Assembly (NCBI GenBank): GCA_900299205.1
Contig: OMIW01000122.1
Coordinates: 1-7,736 of the forward strand
Direction: 5' to 3'
DNA: 7,736 bases
DNA from: Pseudomonadota bacterium
Lineage (GTDB): Bacteria > Bdellovibrionota_C > UBA2361 > OMIW01
Below the pieces are notes generated by a model, which had not been told where the DNA came from, ran no database searches, and saw nothing but the letters and a program-made list of their open reading frames with translations. Shown one piece after another: positions 1 to 7,538 of this stretch (positions are counted from its first letter, which is position 1; each line of letters opens with the position of its first letter). Made by a program: the position numbers and the translations under genes.

Positions 1-501
1 ACTTTTGTCGACATAGAGCAGCACACCAAACGAACAGAGCTAGACTCTGAATGGGGAAACATGCTGGCGCATCAATTAGAGGAGTTGCCACCCCTTGAGC
101 AGTTCTGGATTGAGCTTCCCGCCTTCTTTTCTTGGCTGCATGAGGATAGAAGTACGCCGGCTCTTTCTGCGTACCAGCAAGGAACGGGTGAGAGCATCTG
201 GAACCCTGGAAGAATAAGTCGCACAAGCTCTGGTGCGATTCAGAAGATTCAGTTTGCAGCGGCAAACCGCGTATGCATTCGTTTACGATATAGTGGTGAA
301 CTTCGACTCGTAGAGCCTTACTCATTCCGAACAAGCAGAGAAGGTGCAAAACTATTCTACGGCTTTCACCGAGAAGACAACGAGATGAAGTGCTTCCGTA
401 TAGATCGCTTCGAGAGCGTAGAGATCACTAAGAATGCCTTCACGCCCCGATACCGTGTCGAGATTAGCTCTGCTCAGTCATGTTGCGATGCCACCAGTTA
501 G
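1..501 (+). CDS. WYL domain-containing protein, 5' end outside window
   Basis: The frame is open from the first base of the window to a TAG at 499-501, so the gene probably starts upstream. An ATG at 61 preceded by GGGGAAAC is an alternative start and would give 146 aa. Numbering from that ATG, residues about 60-134 read as a WYL fold: a run from IQKIQFA, then RLRYSGELRLVEPYSFR, then KLFYGF where the name-giving Trp-Tyr-Leu would sit (here Leu-Phe-Tyr), then CFRIDRFESVEIT with the conserved Arg. WYL domains are known ligand-binding or regulatory modules, usually C-terminal to a winged helix in transcription factors, and often found near defence or phage-related loci. The DNA-binding part is not visible. 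The stretch before the domain (residues 10-30, rich in Leu, Trp and Phe) is unrecognised. No WCX extension follows the WYL domain. The domain call is fairly sure; the regulatory role is inferred from the family. Confidence 0.72.
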   Translation, partial: TFVDIEQHTKRTELDSEWGNMLAHQLEELPPLEQFWIELPAFFSWLHEDRSTPALSAYQQGTGESIWNPGRISRTSSGAIQKIQFAAANRVCIRLRYSGELRLVEPYSFRTSREGAKLFYGFHREDNEMKCFRIDRFESVEITKNAFTPRYRVEISSAQSCCDATS

Positions 502-762
502 CGTACGATCCGACGACGACGATTACCCTCGGCGTCAGTCAGCTAGAAAGATCACTACTCCAAGATCGACACGAACGATATCAAGCTGTAGCTCCTCACA
601 AAGGGAAGAACGGATACCAGTGTCCAGGCACGATTGGTGTTCTTGTTCGATGACAGATGGAGTTTATACCGAGTTAGAGAAGCAGCATTTCTTGAAATTT
701 CACTAACCAGATGCATTTCGGATGCACTATCCCATCAAAACCCAATACTATCAATACAGTAG
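480..762 (+). pseudogene. possible decayed small gene in two frames
   Basis: Two open stretches have protein-like composition and lie one base out of phase. The first runs from an ATG at 480 to TGA at 651-653 (57 codons, ending GYQCPGTIGVLVR). The second, in the frame of the upstream WYL gene, runs from 592 to TAG at 760-762 (56 codons, containing VFLFDDRWSLYRVREAAF). Both are open across 592-653. Dropping one base near 640 would join them as GTIGVLFDDRWSLYRV, about 90 aa in all. The ATG at 480 has no Shine-Dalgarno sequence and overlaps the end of the WYL gene by 22 bases. I do not recognise a family. Open stretches of this length also occur by chance, so this is a weak call, offered as the only coding-like content of the gap between the two flanking genes. 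Confidence 0.2.
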
Positions 763-834
763 CTCCACTCAGATACTCCACCCCATTCATTCCCAGGTGC
801 CGATATCTCCCTTTCCGGTGATGGGCTTAGCGAG
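502..834. other. intergenic gap between convergent genes
   Basis: Apart from the doubtful frameshifted remnant overlapping its first part, I see no gene here. It separates the 3' ends of a + strand gene and a - strand gene, so promoters are not expected. No stem followed by a T-run serves either gene. A short direct repeat of GATGCA occurs at about 711-725. Confidence 0.5.
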
Positions 835-2574
835 TTATGCCCTGATGGGGAATCTGGCTCGATGCTCCTTCCAGAATTCGGGGTGTGCCCTCTGGGAGAA
901 TCGTACGCGGTCTTTAAACTGGTCCCACGTGAGTTGGCCTTGCTTTGGGTTGAAGCGGGGCAACTGTTTGGTTTGCATGAGGGACCGGAGGGCGTGTTCG
1001 TCGCGTTTGAGACCCTCTTGAAGGAGTCGGAATGCCGGATCATTCGGGGCGGCTTGGTAACTTCTCAGTCGTGTCTCTCCTTCGGGGGATGTCAGAGAGC
1101 GTCGAAGTTCTGTGATGAGGTAGAGCATCTGCTTGTTCGCAGCGCGTTCACCTGGCTCGTTGGCAACGAGGGTTTCATAAATGGCCCGTACCTCTTTGAG
1201 CTGCCCCTTGAGGCCCTCTTTCTGCTCAAGGATATCGAGCTGGGATCCGATGCGGGGAAGATGCTCTGAAATGTTAGCATCATTTTCCTTGATTGCTTTA
1301 CGGAGCATTGTGATGCGTTTCGTAAATGCTCGAATGGGGTCACGGAACTCCTCCGTCTCGAGGTTGTGCGCGTAGATTGACCACGAATTAAGCTCTTTCC
1401 AAAATGCCTCGGGGCTATCAGCCCATTTGCGTGCCTCGTCGCTGTAATCGGTTGGTTTCCCTTTGTTTAGCTGCGCCGCAACCAGGTAGCCGGTGATGCG
1501 GGCGCGTTGTTCATCAATAAAGGCGTGAGAAAATGCCGCACCGCCGCGGCCTGATAGACGATCGACTTGACTCCGCGATACAAGATGGCGCATCTCATGA
1601 GACATGTTGCCGCAAATATACTCGAGGGCCACATCGCGGTCCCGGAATTCGAGAAATCTTCGATTGAAAAAATAGATTCCCTCTGACGGATCGGCTTGAC
1701 CCCGTATTCCGTTTATCGTCTCGACTCCATTACTTCGGATGATCGTGCTGCCACGAAAGTCAGCTGCTGCGATGATGAGTTTTCGACCAGTGCGTGCGTA
1801 CTCGTCGCGGAGCTGTCCGAGCACCTCCCGACCCTCTGGAGTGCTTTGGATACCCATAATAGCTTGGCGGGATAGCTCTACCGCCGGATCTCGGTGGAGA
1901 GTGCGCTGAATCGTCGCTCCCAACTGCTCAAGCCAGTTCATTCTTTCGGCCTTGTGGCGTTCGAGCCACGGACTCTGTACCTCTCCAAACTGGATCCAAG
2001 AATCGAGCTCCCGGAGGGGGATGGTGCTCGGTTGGATCGAAGGGAGGGCTATGCCGGTGTTGAGGAATAATGCTGAGGAGGCGGTGCGTGCCGCGCTCAT
2101 CACGGGGTGAGAGGAATCTCCTGAGAGCAAATGGGATTGAGCAGAAACGGTGAAAAGGGATAGAAGGGGAGGGGGTGTCAAGCTTTCAAGGGGGCTTTGG
2201 TCCGTTCGAACAGATGCCGAGGGCGGTGTCATCTGTGTTAACTTGTCGCGGTGTGGAGGGAGAAATACGTCTTCCGCCCGAGCCTCGACCATTGCTATTC
2301 CGGAGGGTGGTCTGTGAGTTGTCATTTTTCCGAGATGAATCTCGGTGCGATGAGCCTCTTCGTCGTTTAATGGCGCGGAAGGGGGGAAACTCAGTGCCGC
2401 GAGAGGGCTTGCAGTAACGGTGAGGCTAAGAAGGGAGGCAAGGCTTCCTTGGGCGGGATGTTCCCTGAGCATGTTAAATTGTCCGTTGGAGGATGACAGC
2501 GCCATCCGAGAGAGAAGTCTCGGTCTGACGCAGTGCCACTGGGCTAATGACGAAATCTGTCGGCTCTCCATCAC
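835..2574 (-). CDS. HExxH-motif protein, putative zinc metalloprotease
   Basis: The frame runs from a GTG at 2574 (ATG at 2571) to TAA at 835-837, 579 aa. Residues 326-330 are HEMRH, matching the HExxH zinc-binding motif, set in a hydrophobic helix (EYICGNMSHEMRHLV). E355 in IDEQRARITGYL lies 24 residues further on, a spacing compatible with the third ligand of gluzincins. Residues about 410-480 are charged and Leu-rich and probably form a long helix or coiled coil. Residues 1-180 are Pro/Ser/Leu-rich and look poorly conserved. M35 begins a stretch (MLREHP, then a Leu/Ala/Ser-rich run to about residue 62) that could be a secretion signal. None of the candidate starts (2574, 2571, 2505, 2472, 2325, 2292) has a convincing Shine-Dalgarno sequence, so the 5' end is unsure. 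I do not recognise the family; peptidase activity is inferred from the motif alone. No other gene appears co-transcribed. Confidence 0.72.
   Translation of the reverse strand: MMESRQISSLAQWHCVRPRLLSRMALSSSNGQFNMLREHPAQGSLASLLSLTVTASPLAALSFPPSAPLNDEEAHRTEIHLGKMTTHRPPSGIAMVEARAEDVFLPPHRDKLTQMTPPSASVRTDQSPLESLTPPPLLSLFTVSAQSHLLSGDSSHPVMSAARTASSALFLNTGIALPSIQPSTIPLRELDSWIQFGEVQSPWLERHKAERMNWLEQLGATIQRTLHRDPAVELSRQAIMGIQSTPEGREVLGQLRDEYARTGRKLIIAAADFRGSTIIRSNGVETINGIRGQADPSEGIYFFNRRFLEFRDRDVALEYICGNMSHEMRHLVSRSQVDRLSGRGGAAFSHAFIDEQRARITGYLVAAQLNKGKPTDYSDEARKWADSPEAFWKELNSWSIYAHNLETEEFRDPIRAFTKRITMLRKAIKENDANISEHLPRIGSQLDILEQKEGLKGQLKEVRAIYETLVANEPGERAANKQMLYLITELRRSLTSPEGETRLRSYQAAPNDPAFRLLQEGLKRDEHALRSLMQTKQLPRFNPKQGQLTWDQFKDRVRFSQRAHPEFWKEHRARFPIRA
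2506..2523. repeat. hairpin CCGAGA-N6-TCTCGG in doubtful N-terminal region
   Basis: A perfect 6-bp inverted repeat with a 6-base loop lies within the first 25 codons of the longest HExxH-protein frame, just upstream of the in-frame ATG at 2505. If translation really starts at 2505 or 2472, this hairpin would sit in the mRNA leader. It could equally be chance within coding sequence. Confidence 0.3.
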
Positions 2575-2956
2575 AGGAGAGAGGGGCCGTTAATTCGATA
2601 AGAGTTGGGGAAACATCCTCGAGAAATGAGCACAAATATCTGCTGCGAAGCGTGGGCCGTCTGGATAATTACCCCTCTCGGGCCGATGTTTGCGCGTATT
2701 TCAGGTTAGTAAAACGGACCACATCCCCCATCTTTGTGCAATAACTTTTTTTGCTCTACTTCAAGTGGGCAGACGGAAAGGATGCCGGAAAATTCTTTTT
2801 CGGGTACCGGAGCATTTTCGTCTGTTCCTCATTGCAATCGAAGGCTGAGATCACGAAAAACGAGTCAGGGACGTTTCGGGGCTTGGGGCCTCCGTGACAG
2901 CGGCGTGGGTGCGCTCTGAATGAAAGGGGGGCACGCGGAGTGATTTAATCCGATGC
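2575..2956. other. intergenic, no gene seen
   Basis: About 380 bases between two - strand genes. Short open frames on both strands have no ribosome binding site or recognisable motif. The promoter of the HExxH gene should lie here, but I could not find a convincing -35/-10 pair. A T-run at about 2744-2750 on the + strand has no stem before it. Confidence 0.5.
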
Positions 2957-2989
2957 CCCAAAAAAGGAAAATCCAGAGATAATTCTCGG
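2957..2989 (-). terminator. probable intrinsic terminator of the lipase gene
   Basis: Directly after the lipase stop codon, the - strand reads CCGAGA, a 4-base loop, then TCTCTGG. This folds as a 6-bp stem with one bulged base (2973-2989) and is followed by ATTTTCC and a run of seven T. Stem plus T-run on the transcript strand, immediately after the gene, fits a Rho-independent terminator, although the stem is short. Confidence 0.5.
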
Positions 2990-2990
2990 T

Positions 2991-3590
2991 TCACCCCTCT
3001 GACGCTCGGATGGAGTTCAGAGCGATCTGATGAACGCGTGGGTCGGACAATAGCCACCCATGGCCGAGGTTCAGCACGGAACAGTTGTCAACAGCATGTG
3101 GCAAGCAAGAGCTCGTGCTGGGTATGATCATGAGATCCATCGGAGTCCGAATGGTGGTACAAGGTACTCCCCTGAGTTGGTCTTGCGTGCGCTGCATCTC
3201 TCGGATGAAGGGGCTATTGGGTCGCATATCACGAGCACCGGGGGCCCCAGAGAGGTAAGCTACTGCTGTTCCGTTGAGTGGACCAGCAATATTTACATAG
3301 CTGCGGACTGTGGATGCCTTTCGGTACAACTGAATGTAGGCAGCAGCGATGAGACCACCCATGCTCATTCCAACCAAGTGAACATGATCGTACTGAAGTG
3401 AGGCGACCCAAAAAACGAACTGAGCCACCAATTCGGGCAGAGGGACGCTCAAATCGTTGGTGTAGGCCCACTGCTTTACAACGAAGCCCTCCTCTTCACA
3501 TGCATGCTGCAAGGGAAGTAGGTTTTTTGGTTTGTCGTTGGTGCCCGGGATGAGAATTACTGGTGAGTGTCCACCTGTGACCCTGGACAT
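2991..3590 (-). CDS. alpha/beta-hydrolase, lipase-like
   Basis: The best start is the ATG at 3590, since AGAAGG lies five bases upstream, giving 199 aa. An ATG at 3623 would give 210 aa but has no clear Shine-Dalgarno sequence, and an in-frame TGA lies only two codons before it. From the 3590 start, PVILIPGT near residues 10-17 is the first core strand plus oxyanion loop. HLVGMSMGGLIAA holds the nucleophile elbow G-M-S-M-G with Ser76. D152 (TPMDLMI) and H177 (LGHGWLL) fit the rest of the triad. The length is close to small class-2 lipases of the Bacillus LipA type. These enzymes hydrolyse acyl esters. Unlike typical secreted lipases, no signal peptide is visible from either start, so a cytoplasmic esterase role or a damaged 5' end are both possible. 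The substrate cannot be told from sequence. The gene stands alone, divergent from katG. Confidence 0.82.
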   Translation of the reverse strand: MSRVTGGHSPVILIPGTNDKPKNLLPLQHACEEEGFVVKQWAYTNDLSVPLPELVAQFVFWVASLQYDHVHLVGMSMGGLIAAAYIQLYRKASTVRSYVNIAGPLNGTAVAYLSGAPGARDMRPNSPFIREMQRTQDQLRGVPCTTIRTPMDLMIIPSTSSCLPHAVDNCSVLNLGHGWLLSDPRVHQIALNSIRASEG

Positions 3591-3815
3591 AAAAACCTTC
3601 TGAGTAATGCCGGACAATACCATACCGGCTCAGGTCATCCAACTGAGTGCTCGGGTACTCATAAGGCATTATCGAAGCTCGAGGGCTCAAAGCTCGGTTG
3701 TGTTGCCGGGGGCCCCAAGATGTTGTGTGTATCCCTCGTTCGACTTTCGCGGAGTTCGTGATATTTTCCTCTTTTGAAGTTTGGTTTAGTGTGGCCAGAT
3801 ATGAGGCTCGGGGCG

Positions 3816-3827
3816 GTCGACGTCGAC
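3816..3827. repeat. 12-bp perfect palindrome upstream of katG
   Basis: GTCGACGTCGAC is its own reverse complement and lies about 100 bases before the katG start, just downstream of the candidate promoter. It may be an operator or may be chance. Confidence 0.3.
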
Positions 3828-3841
3828 GTATCGTCTGGTCT

Positions 3842-6105
<2,264 letters not shown>

Positions 6106-6130
6106 ATCGTTTTGATAGAACCGAATTACC

Positions 6131-6165
6131 AAGGCCGAACGATCTGACGATGGTTCGGCCTTTTT
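6131..6165 (+). terminator. intrinsic terminator of katG
   Basis: AAGGCCGAAC (6131-6140) and GTTCGGCCTT (6153-6162) form a perfect 10-bp GC-rich stem with a 12-base loop, running into five consecutive T. It begins 25 bases after the katG stop codon. The opposite strand has no T-run, so it works in one direction. Confidence 0.92.
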
Positions 6166-6188
6166 GGATCTACGTTCTGTCGCGACCC

Positions 6189-6314
6189 TTATTTTCCGTA
6201 GTGCTCTTGGAATGTATCGCTCAAATCTCGCCCAAGCTCCTTTTTTAGGAGGGATTCGTTAATTTGGATCCCGGATTGGCGTCTTTCCTCATATCCGTGA
6301 GGGGACGAGGGGCT
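6189..6314 (-). pseudogene. start-less 41-codon coding-like stretch
   Basis: On the - strand a frame opens after a TAA at 6315-6317 and runs 41 codons to TAA at 6189-6191. Its translation is convincingly protein-like (for example INESLLKKELGRDLSDTFQEHYGK has the pattern of an amphipathic helix). There is no ATG or GTG in it, only a TTG near the end. It could be the remaining C-terminus of a lost gene or a chance open frame. I do not recognise a family. Confidence 0.22.
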
Positions 6315-6358
6315 TTATATGAAGTATCGTGCGGCAGGCAGCGTGGGAAGGCCATGCG

Positions 6359-6378
6359 AGGCCAGCGGTGACTGGCCT
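6359..6378. repeat. 7-bp hairpin upstream of GIY-YIG gene
   Basis: AGGCCAG and CTGGCCT are perfect inverted arms around a 6-base loop. No run of five or more T follows on either strand, so this is probably not a terminator. It may be a single outlying palindrome related in kind, though not in sequence, to the hairpin cluster after the gene. Confidence 0.45.
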
Positions 6379-6446
6379 GTATTTTGGGAATTTGAGGGGC
6401 GCCTTGAAGGGAGCAATTTTTTCTCGAAGAGTCCGAATATCGAGGC

Positions 6447-6728
6447 ATGGGATACCTCTATATTTTGAAAAGCTTGGGTCAGCCGTTCCAAATGTATGTC
6501 GGTGTCACTGGCGATGTAGATCGCAGAATTGGCGACCACAATAGCGGTAGATGTTCTCATACTGTCAAGTTCATGCCGTGGCAAATCGTTTATACCGAGC
6601 CGTTTGATAATGGAGTTGAGGCCTCAAACCGGGAGCAGCAGATAAAGGGATGGACGAGGGCGAAGAAGGAGGCGTTGATTGCGGGAGATGTGGAGGGGTT
6701 GAAGGGTCTGGCGAGGAGGAGGGTTTGA
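6447..6728 (+). CDS. stand-alone GIY-YIG nuclease-domain protein
   Basis: A 93-aa single-domain protein. The family signature is seen as YLY at residues 3-5 (for GIY) and YVG at 17-19 (for YIG). DVDRRIGDHN follows with the catalytic Arg, most likely R27, and H31-N32. SNREQQIKGWTRAKKEALI carries E63 as the metal-binding Glu, with conserved K67 and W69. All catalytic positions of the fold are kept, so it could be active. Small proteins of this YhbQ/UPF0213-like type are known as putative DNA nucleases, and their cellular role is mostly unknown. The C-terminus (GLARRRV) is basic. The start is supported only by GAGG one base upstream, too close for a good Shine-Dalgarno, so expression may be low. 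The gene runs towards a cluster of palindromic repeats beginning about 45 bases after its stop codon, and is convergent with ssrA. Confidence 0.88.
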   Translation: MGYLYILKSLGQPFQMYVGVTGDVDRRIGDHNSGRCSHTVKFMPWQIVYTEPFDNGVEASNREQQIKGWTRAKKEALIAGDVEGLKGLARRRV

Positions 6729-6775
6729 CGGAGGATGATGTGGGGGGAATCGGATGGTGGGGGAGACCCTGGGAG

Positions 6776-6824
6776 TCGCCTAGGAACGGCTTGCCAAGGG
6801 CGAGGGCCTCTGATCCGAATCGAA
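6776..6824 (+). repeat. repeat unit X, copy A
   Basis: Begins TCGCCT and ends TCGAA. It aligns with copy B at 6955-7008. Over the 43 bases that follow TCGCCT (ignoring a 5-base insertion in B), 35 are identical. The shared core GGCTTGCC forms a small hairpin. The outer stem pairing seen in copy B is lost here, so this looks like a degenerate copy. Confidence 0.7.
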
Positions 6825-6835
6825 GCCGAGAGGGG

Positions 6836-6859
6836 CCCTTCGACTCGCTTTCGCTCGCT
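6836..6859 (+). repeat. repeat unit Y, copy 1
   Basis: A 24-base sequence beginning CCCTTCGACTCG, identical to 6921-6944. It lacks the closing AGGGTCC arm that makes the second copy a hairpin. A partial third copy, TTCGACTCGCTC, follows at 6863-6874. Confidence 0.75.
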
Positions 6860-6875
6860 TGGTTCGACTCGCTCA

Positions 6876-6893
6876 CCACTAGCGCCACTAGCA
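6876..6893 (+). repeat. two tandem 9-mers CCACTAGCG/A
   Basis: CCACTAGCG is followed directly by CCACTAGCA, and the next bases (TCACTGGGC) resemble a third, diverged unit. It lies between the two Y copies. Confidence 0.5.
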
Positions 6894-6917
6894 TCACTGG
6901 GCCTGTAGGCGCTTGGG

Positions 6918-6952
6918 GGACCCTTCGACTCGCTTTCGCTCGCTCAGGGTCC
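6918..6952. repeat. repeat unit Y, copy 2, as a closed hairpin
   Basis: GGACCCT (6918-6924) and AGGGTCC (6946-6952) are perfect 7-bp inverted arms around a 21-base loop that carries the rest of unit Y (6921-6944). This is the complete form of the element whose first copy is open. Confidence 0.75.
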
Positions 6953-7011
6953 ATTCGCCTCGGGGAGGAATGGCTTGCCATGAGAGAGGGCCTTTGGCCC
7001 GAGTCGAATGG
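6951..7011. repeat. unit X copy B, imperfect palindrome with inner hairpins
   Basis: The outer arms 6951-6962 and 7000-7011 pair over 12 positions with one mismatch (CCATTCG and CGAATGG, then CTCG and CGAG). Inside are two hairpins: ATGGC-TT-GCCAT (6970-6981) and GGCC-TTT-GGCC (6989-6999). The whole would fold as a three-way junction. It shares its first two bases with the preceding Y hairpin. Confidence 0.7.
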
Positions 7012-7036
7012 AGGTGGATTACGAAGTTTCGAACCA

Positions 7037-7063
7037 CGTCGGAGGAGGCCGGTCAGGCCGACG
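7037..7063. repeat. hairpin CGTCGG / CCGACG
   Basis: Perfect 6-bp inverted arms (7037-7042 and 7058-7063). An alternative pairing uses GGCC-N5-GGCC inside the same stretch. Part of the hairpin cluster. Confidence 0.5.
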
Positions 7064-7068
7064 GGTGT

Positions 7069-7084
7069 CCAGCGACATCGCTGG
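7069..7084. repeat. hairpin CCAGCGA-CA-TCGCTGG
   Basis: Perfect 7-bp inverted arms with a 2-base centre, part of the same cluster. Confidence 0.6.
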
Positions 7085-7090
7085 CCGTTC

Positions 7091-7120
7091 ATTCGAATCT
7101 TGGCGTAGCCAAGTTCGAAT
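7091..7120. repeat. long hairpin just downstream of ssrA 3' end
   Basis: ATTCGAATCTTGGC (7091-7104) and GCCAAGTTCGAAT (7108-7120) pair over 13 positions with one bulged base and a 3-base loop. On the ssrA strand it starts 11 bases after the mature 3' end. The T-run (GTTTTT) lies before the stem, not after it, so it is not a standard terminator. It could stall processing exonucleases or be another member of the repeat cluster. Confidence 0.65.
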
Positions 7121-7131
7121 AGGGGAAAAAC

Positions 7132-7528
7132 TGGAGGTGAGGGGAATCGAACCCCTGTCCGAGAAACCTTGGTCGAAGCTTTCTACACGTTTAGCCGTTC
7201 TTTTAATTTAGCACCCACCGCTCCGAAGGGCAGGATCGGGAGGTGCGAGGCTCTTTGGTTTAACTCAAGGAGGCGAGCCGTCCCCTTTGAGCGATCTTGT
7301 GTTAGTGAGGCCCGGGACGACGTACAAGCATCACCGTCACGAACCGAAGCTGACCCTTGTGGGGTAGGCTTCTTGTGCTCTACCTTTCTTTAGCGATTAG
7401 GCTACAGCGTAGGCAGGAGCGAAGTCATCAGCGTTTGCAGATGTTTTTACCGCTTTTTTACCAGGCCAGCGGACCCTGGACGTGCTTACAACAACCGCGA
7501 AGAATCCCGTCGAAACCGGGACACCCCC
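7132..7528 (-). ncRNA. ssrA: transfer-messenger RNA (tmRNA)
   Basis: A 397-nt one-piece tmRNA, which frees stalled ribosomes with SmpB by acting first as an alanyl-tRNA and then as a short mRNA. The 5' end GGGGGUG (7522-7528) pairs with the 3' CACCUCC (7133-7139); the third pair is G-U, the identity mark read by alanyl-tRNA synthetase. The conserved 5' segment GGUUUCGACGGGA follows. The T arm AGGGG-UUCGAUU-CCCCU lies at 7140-7156. Pseudoknot PK1 is visible at 7450-7479: CCAGG pairs with CCTGG, and CCGCT with AGCGG. The tag frame is at 7397-7438. After the discriminator A at 7132 the next transcribed bases are GUUUUU, so the CCA end is not encoded and must be added after transcription. The gene is convergent with the GIY-YIG gene and divergent from the secreted-protein gene. 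Confidence 0.97.
7397..7438 (-). other. tmRNA proteolysis-tag reading frame
   Basis: The resume codon is GCA at 7436-7438 in the context ACATCT-GCA-AACGCT, and the stop is TAA at 7397-7399. The encoded tag is ANADDFAPAYAVA, 13 residues. The C-terminal AVA replaces the LAA end that ClpXP and other proteases read in most bacteria. The APAY core is reminiscent of epsilon-type tags. Confidence 0.9.
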
Positions 7529-7538
7529 ATAAGCTTTT

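Larger units (their letters stand above)
6166..6446. other. intergenic between katG terminator and GIY-YIG gene
   Basis: No intact gene. Three small inverted repeats are present: CTCCT-TTTTT-AGGAG at 6237-6251, CCTCA-N6-TGAGG at about 6287-6302, and AGGCCAG-N6-CTGGCCT at 6359-6378. A clear promoter for the following gene was not found. Confidence 0.45.
6729..7131. other. REP-like repeat and hairpin cluster
   Basis: About 400 bases between the convergent 3' ends of the GIY-YIG gene and ssrA. It contains two kinds of direct repeat (a 49-54 base unit at 6776-6824 and 6955-7008, and a 24-base unit at 6836-6859 and 6921-6944) and at least five hairpins. Long open frames across it on both strands translate to low-complexity Ser/Pro/Gly/Arg protein and are judged artefacts of the repeats. 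The position between convergent genes is typical of REP-type extragenic palindromes. Confidence 0.7.

Noticed and set aside
862-1269. 135-codon + strand open frame inside the HExxH gene
   Set aside because: It is antisense to the longer frame, which carries a recognisable motif. It shows no motif of its own.
3060-3401. 113-codon + strand frame
   Set aside because: It is antisense to the lipase-like gene, which has a complete catalytic motif set.
6359-6385. Terminator at the AGGCCAG hairpin
   Set aside because: There is no real T-run after the stem (only GTATTTTGG) and no gene ending just before it. katG already has a strong terminator.
6571-7092. 173-codon - strand open frame across the repeat cluster
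   Set aside because: The translation is low-complexity Ser/Pro/Arg, includes the antisense of the GIY-YIG gene end, and is produced by the repeats.
6650-7108. 152-codon + strand open frame across the repeat cluster
   Set aside because: It is a Gly/Glu-rich translation of the repeats and overlaps the GIY-YIG gene out of frame. No family pattern is visible.
6776-7120. CRISPR array
   Set aside because: Repeats are few, of two kinds, unevenly spaced and internally palindromic. There are no regular spacers and no cas genes.
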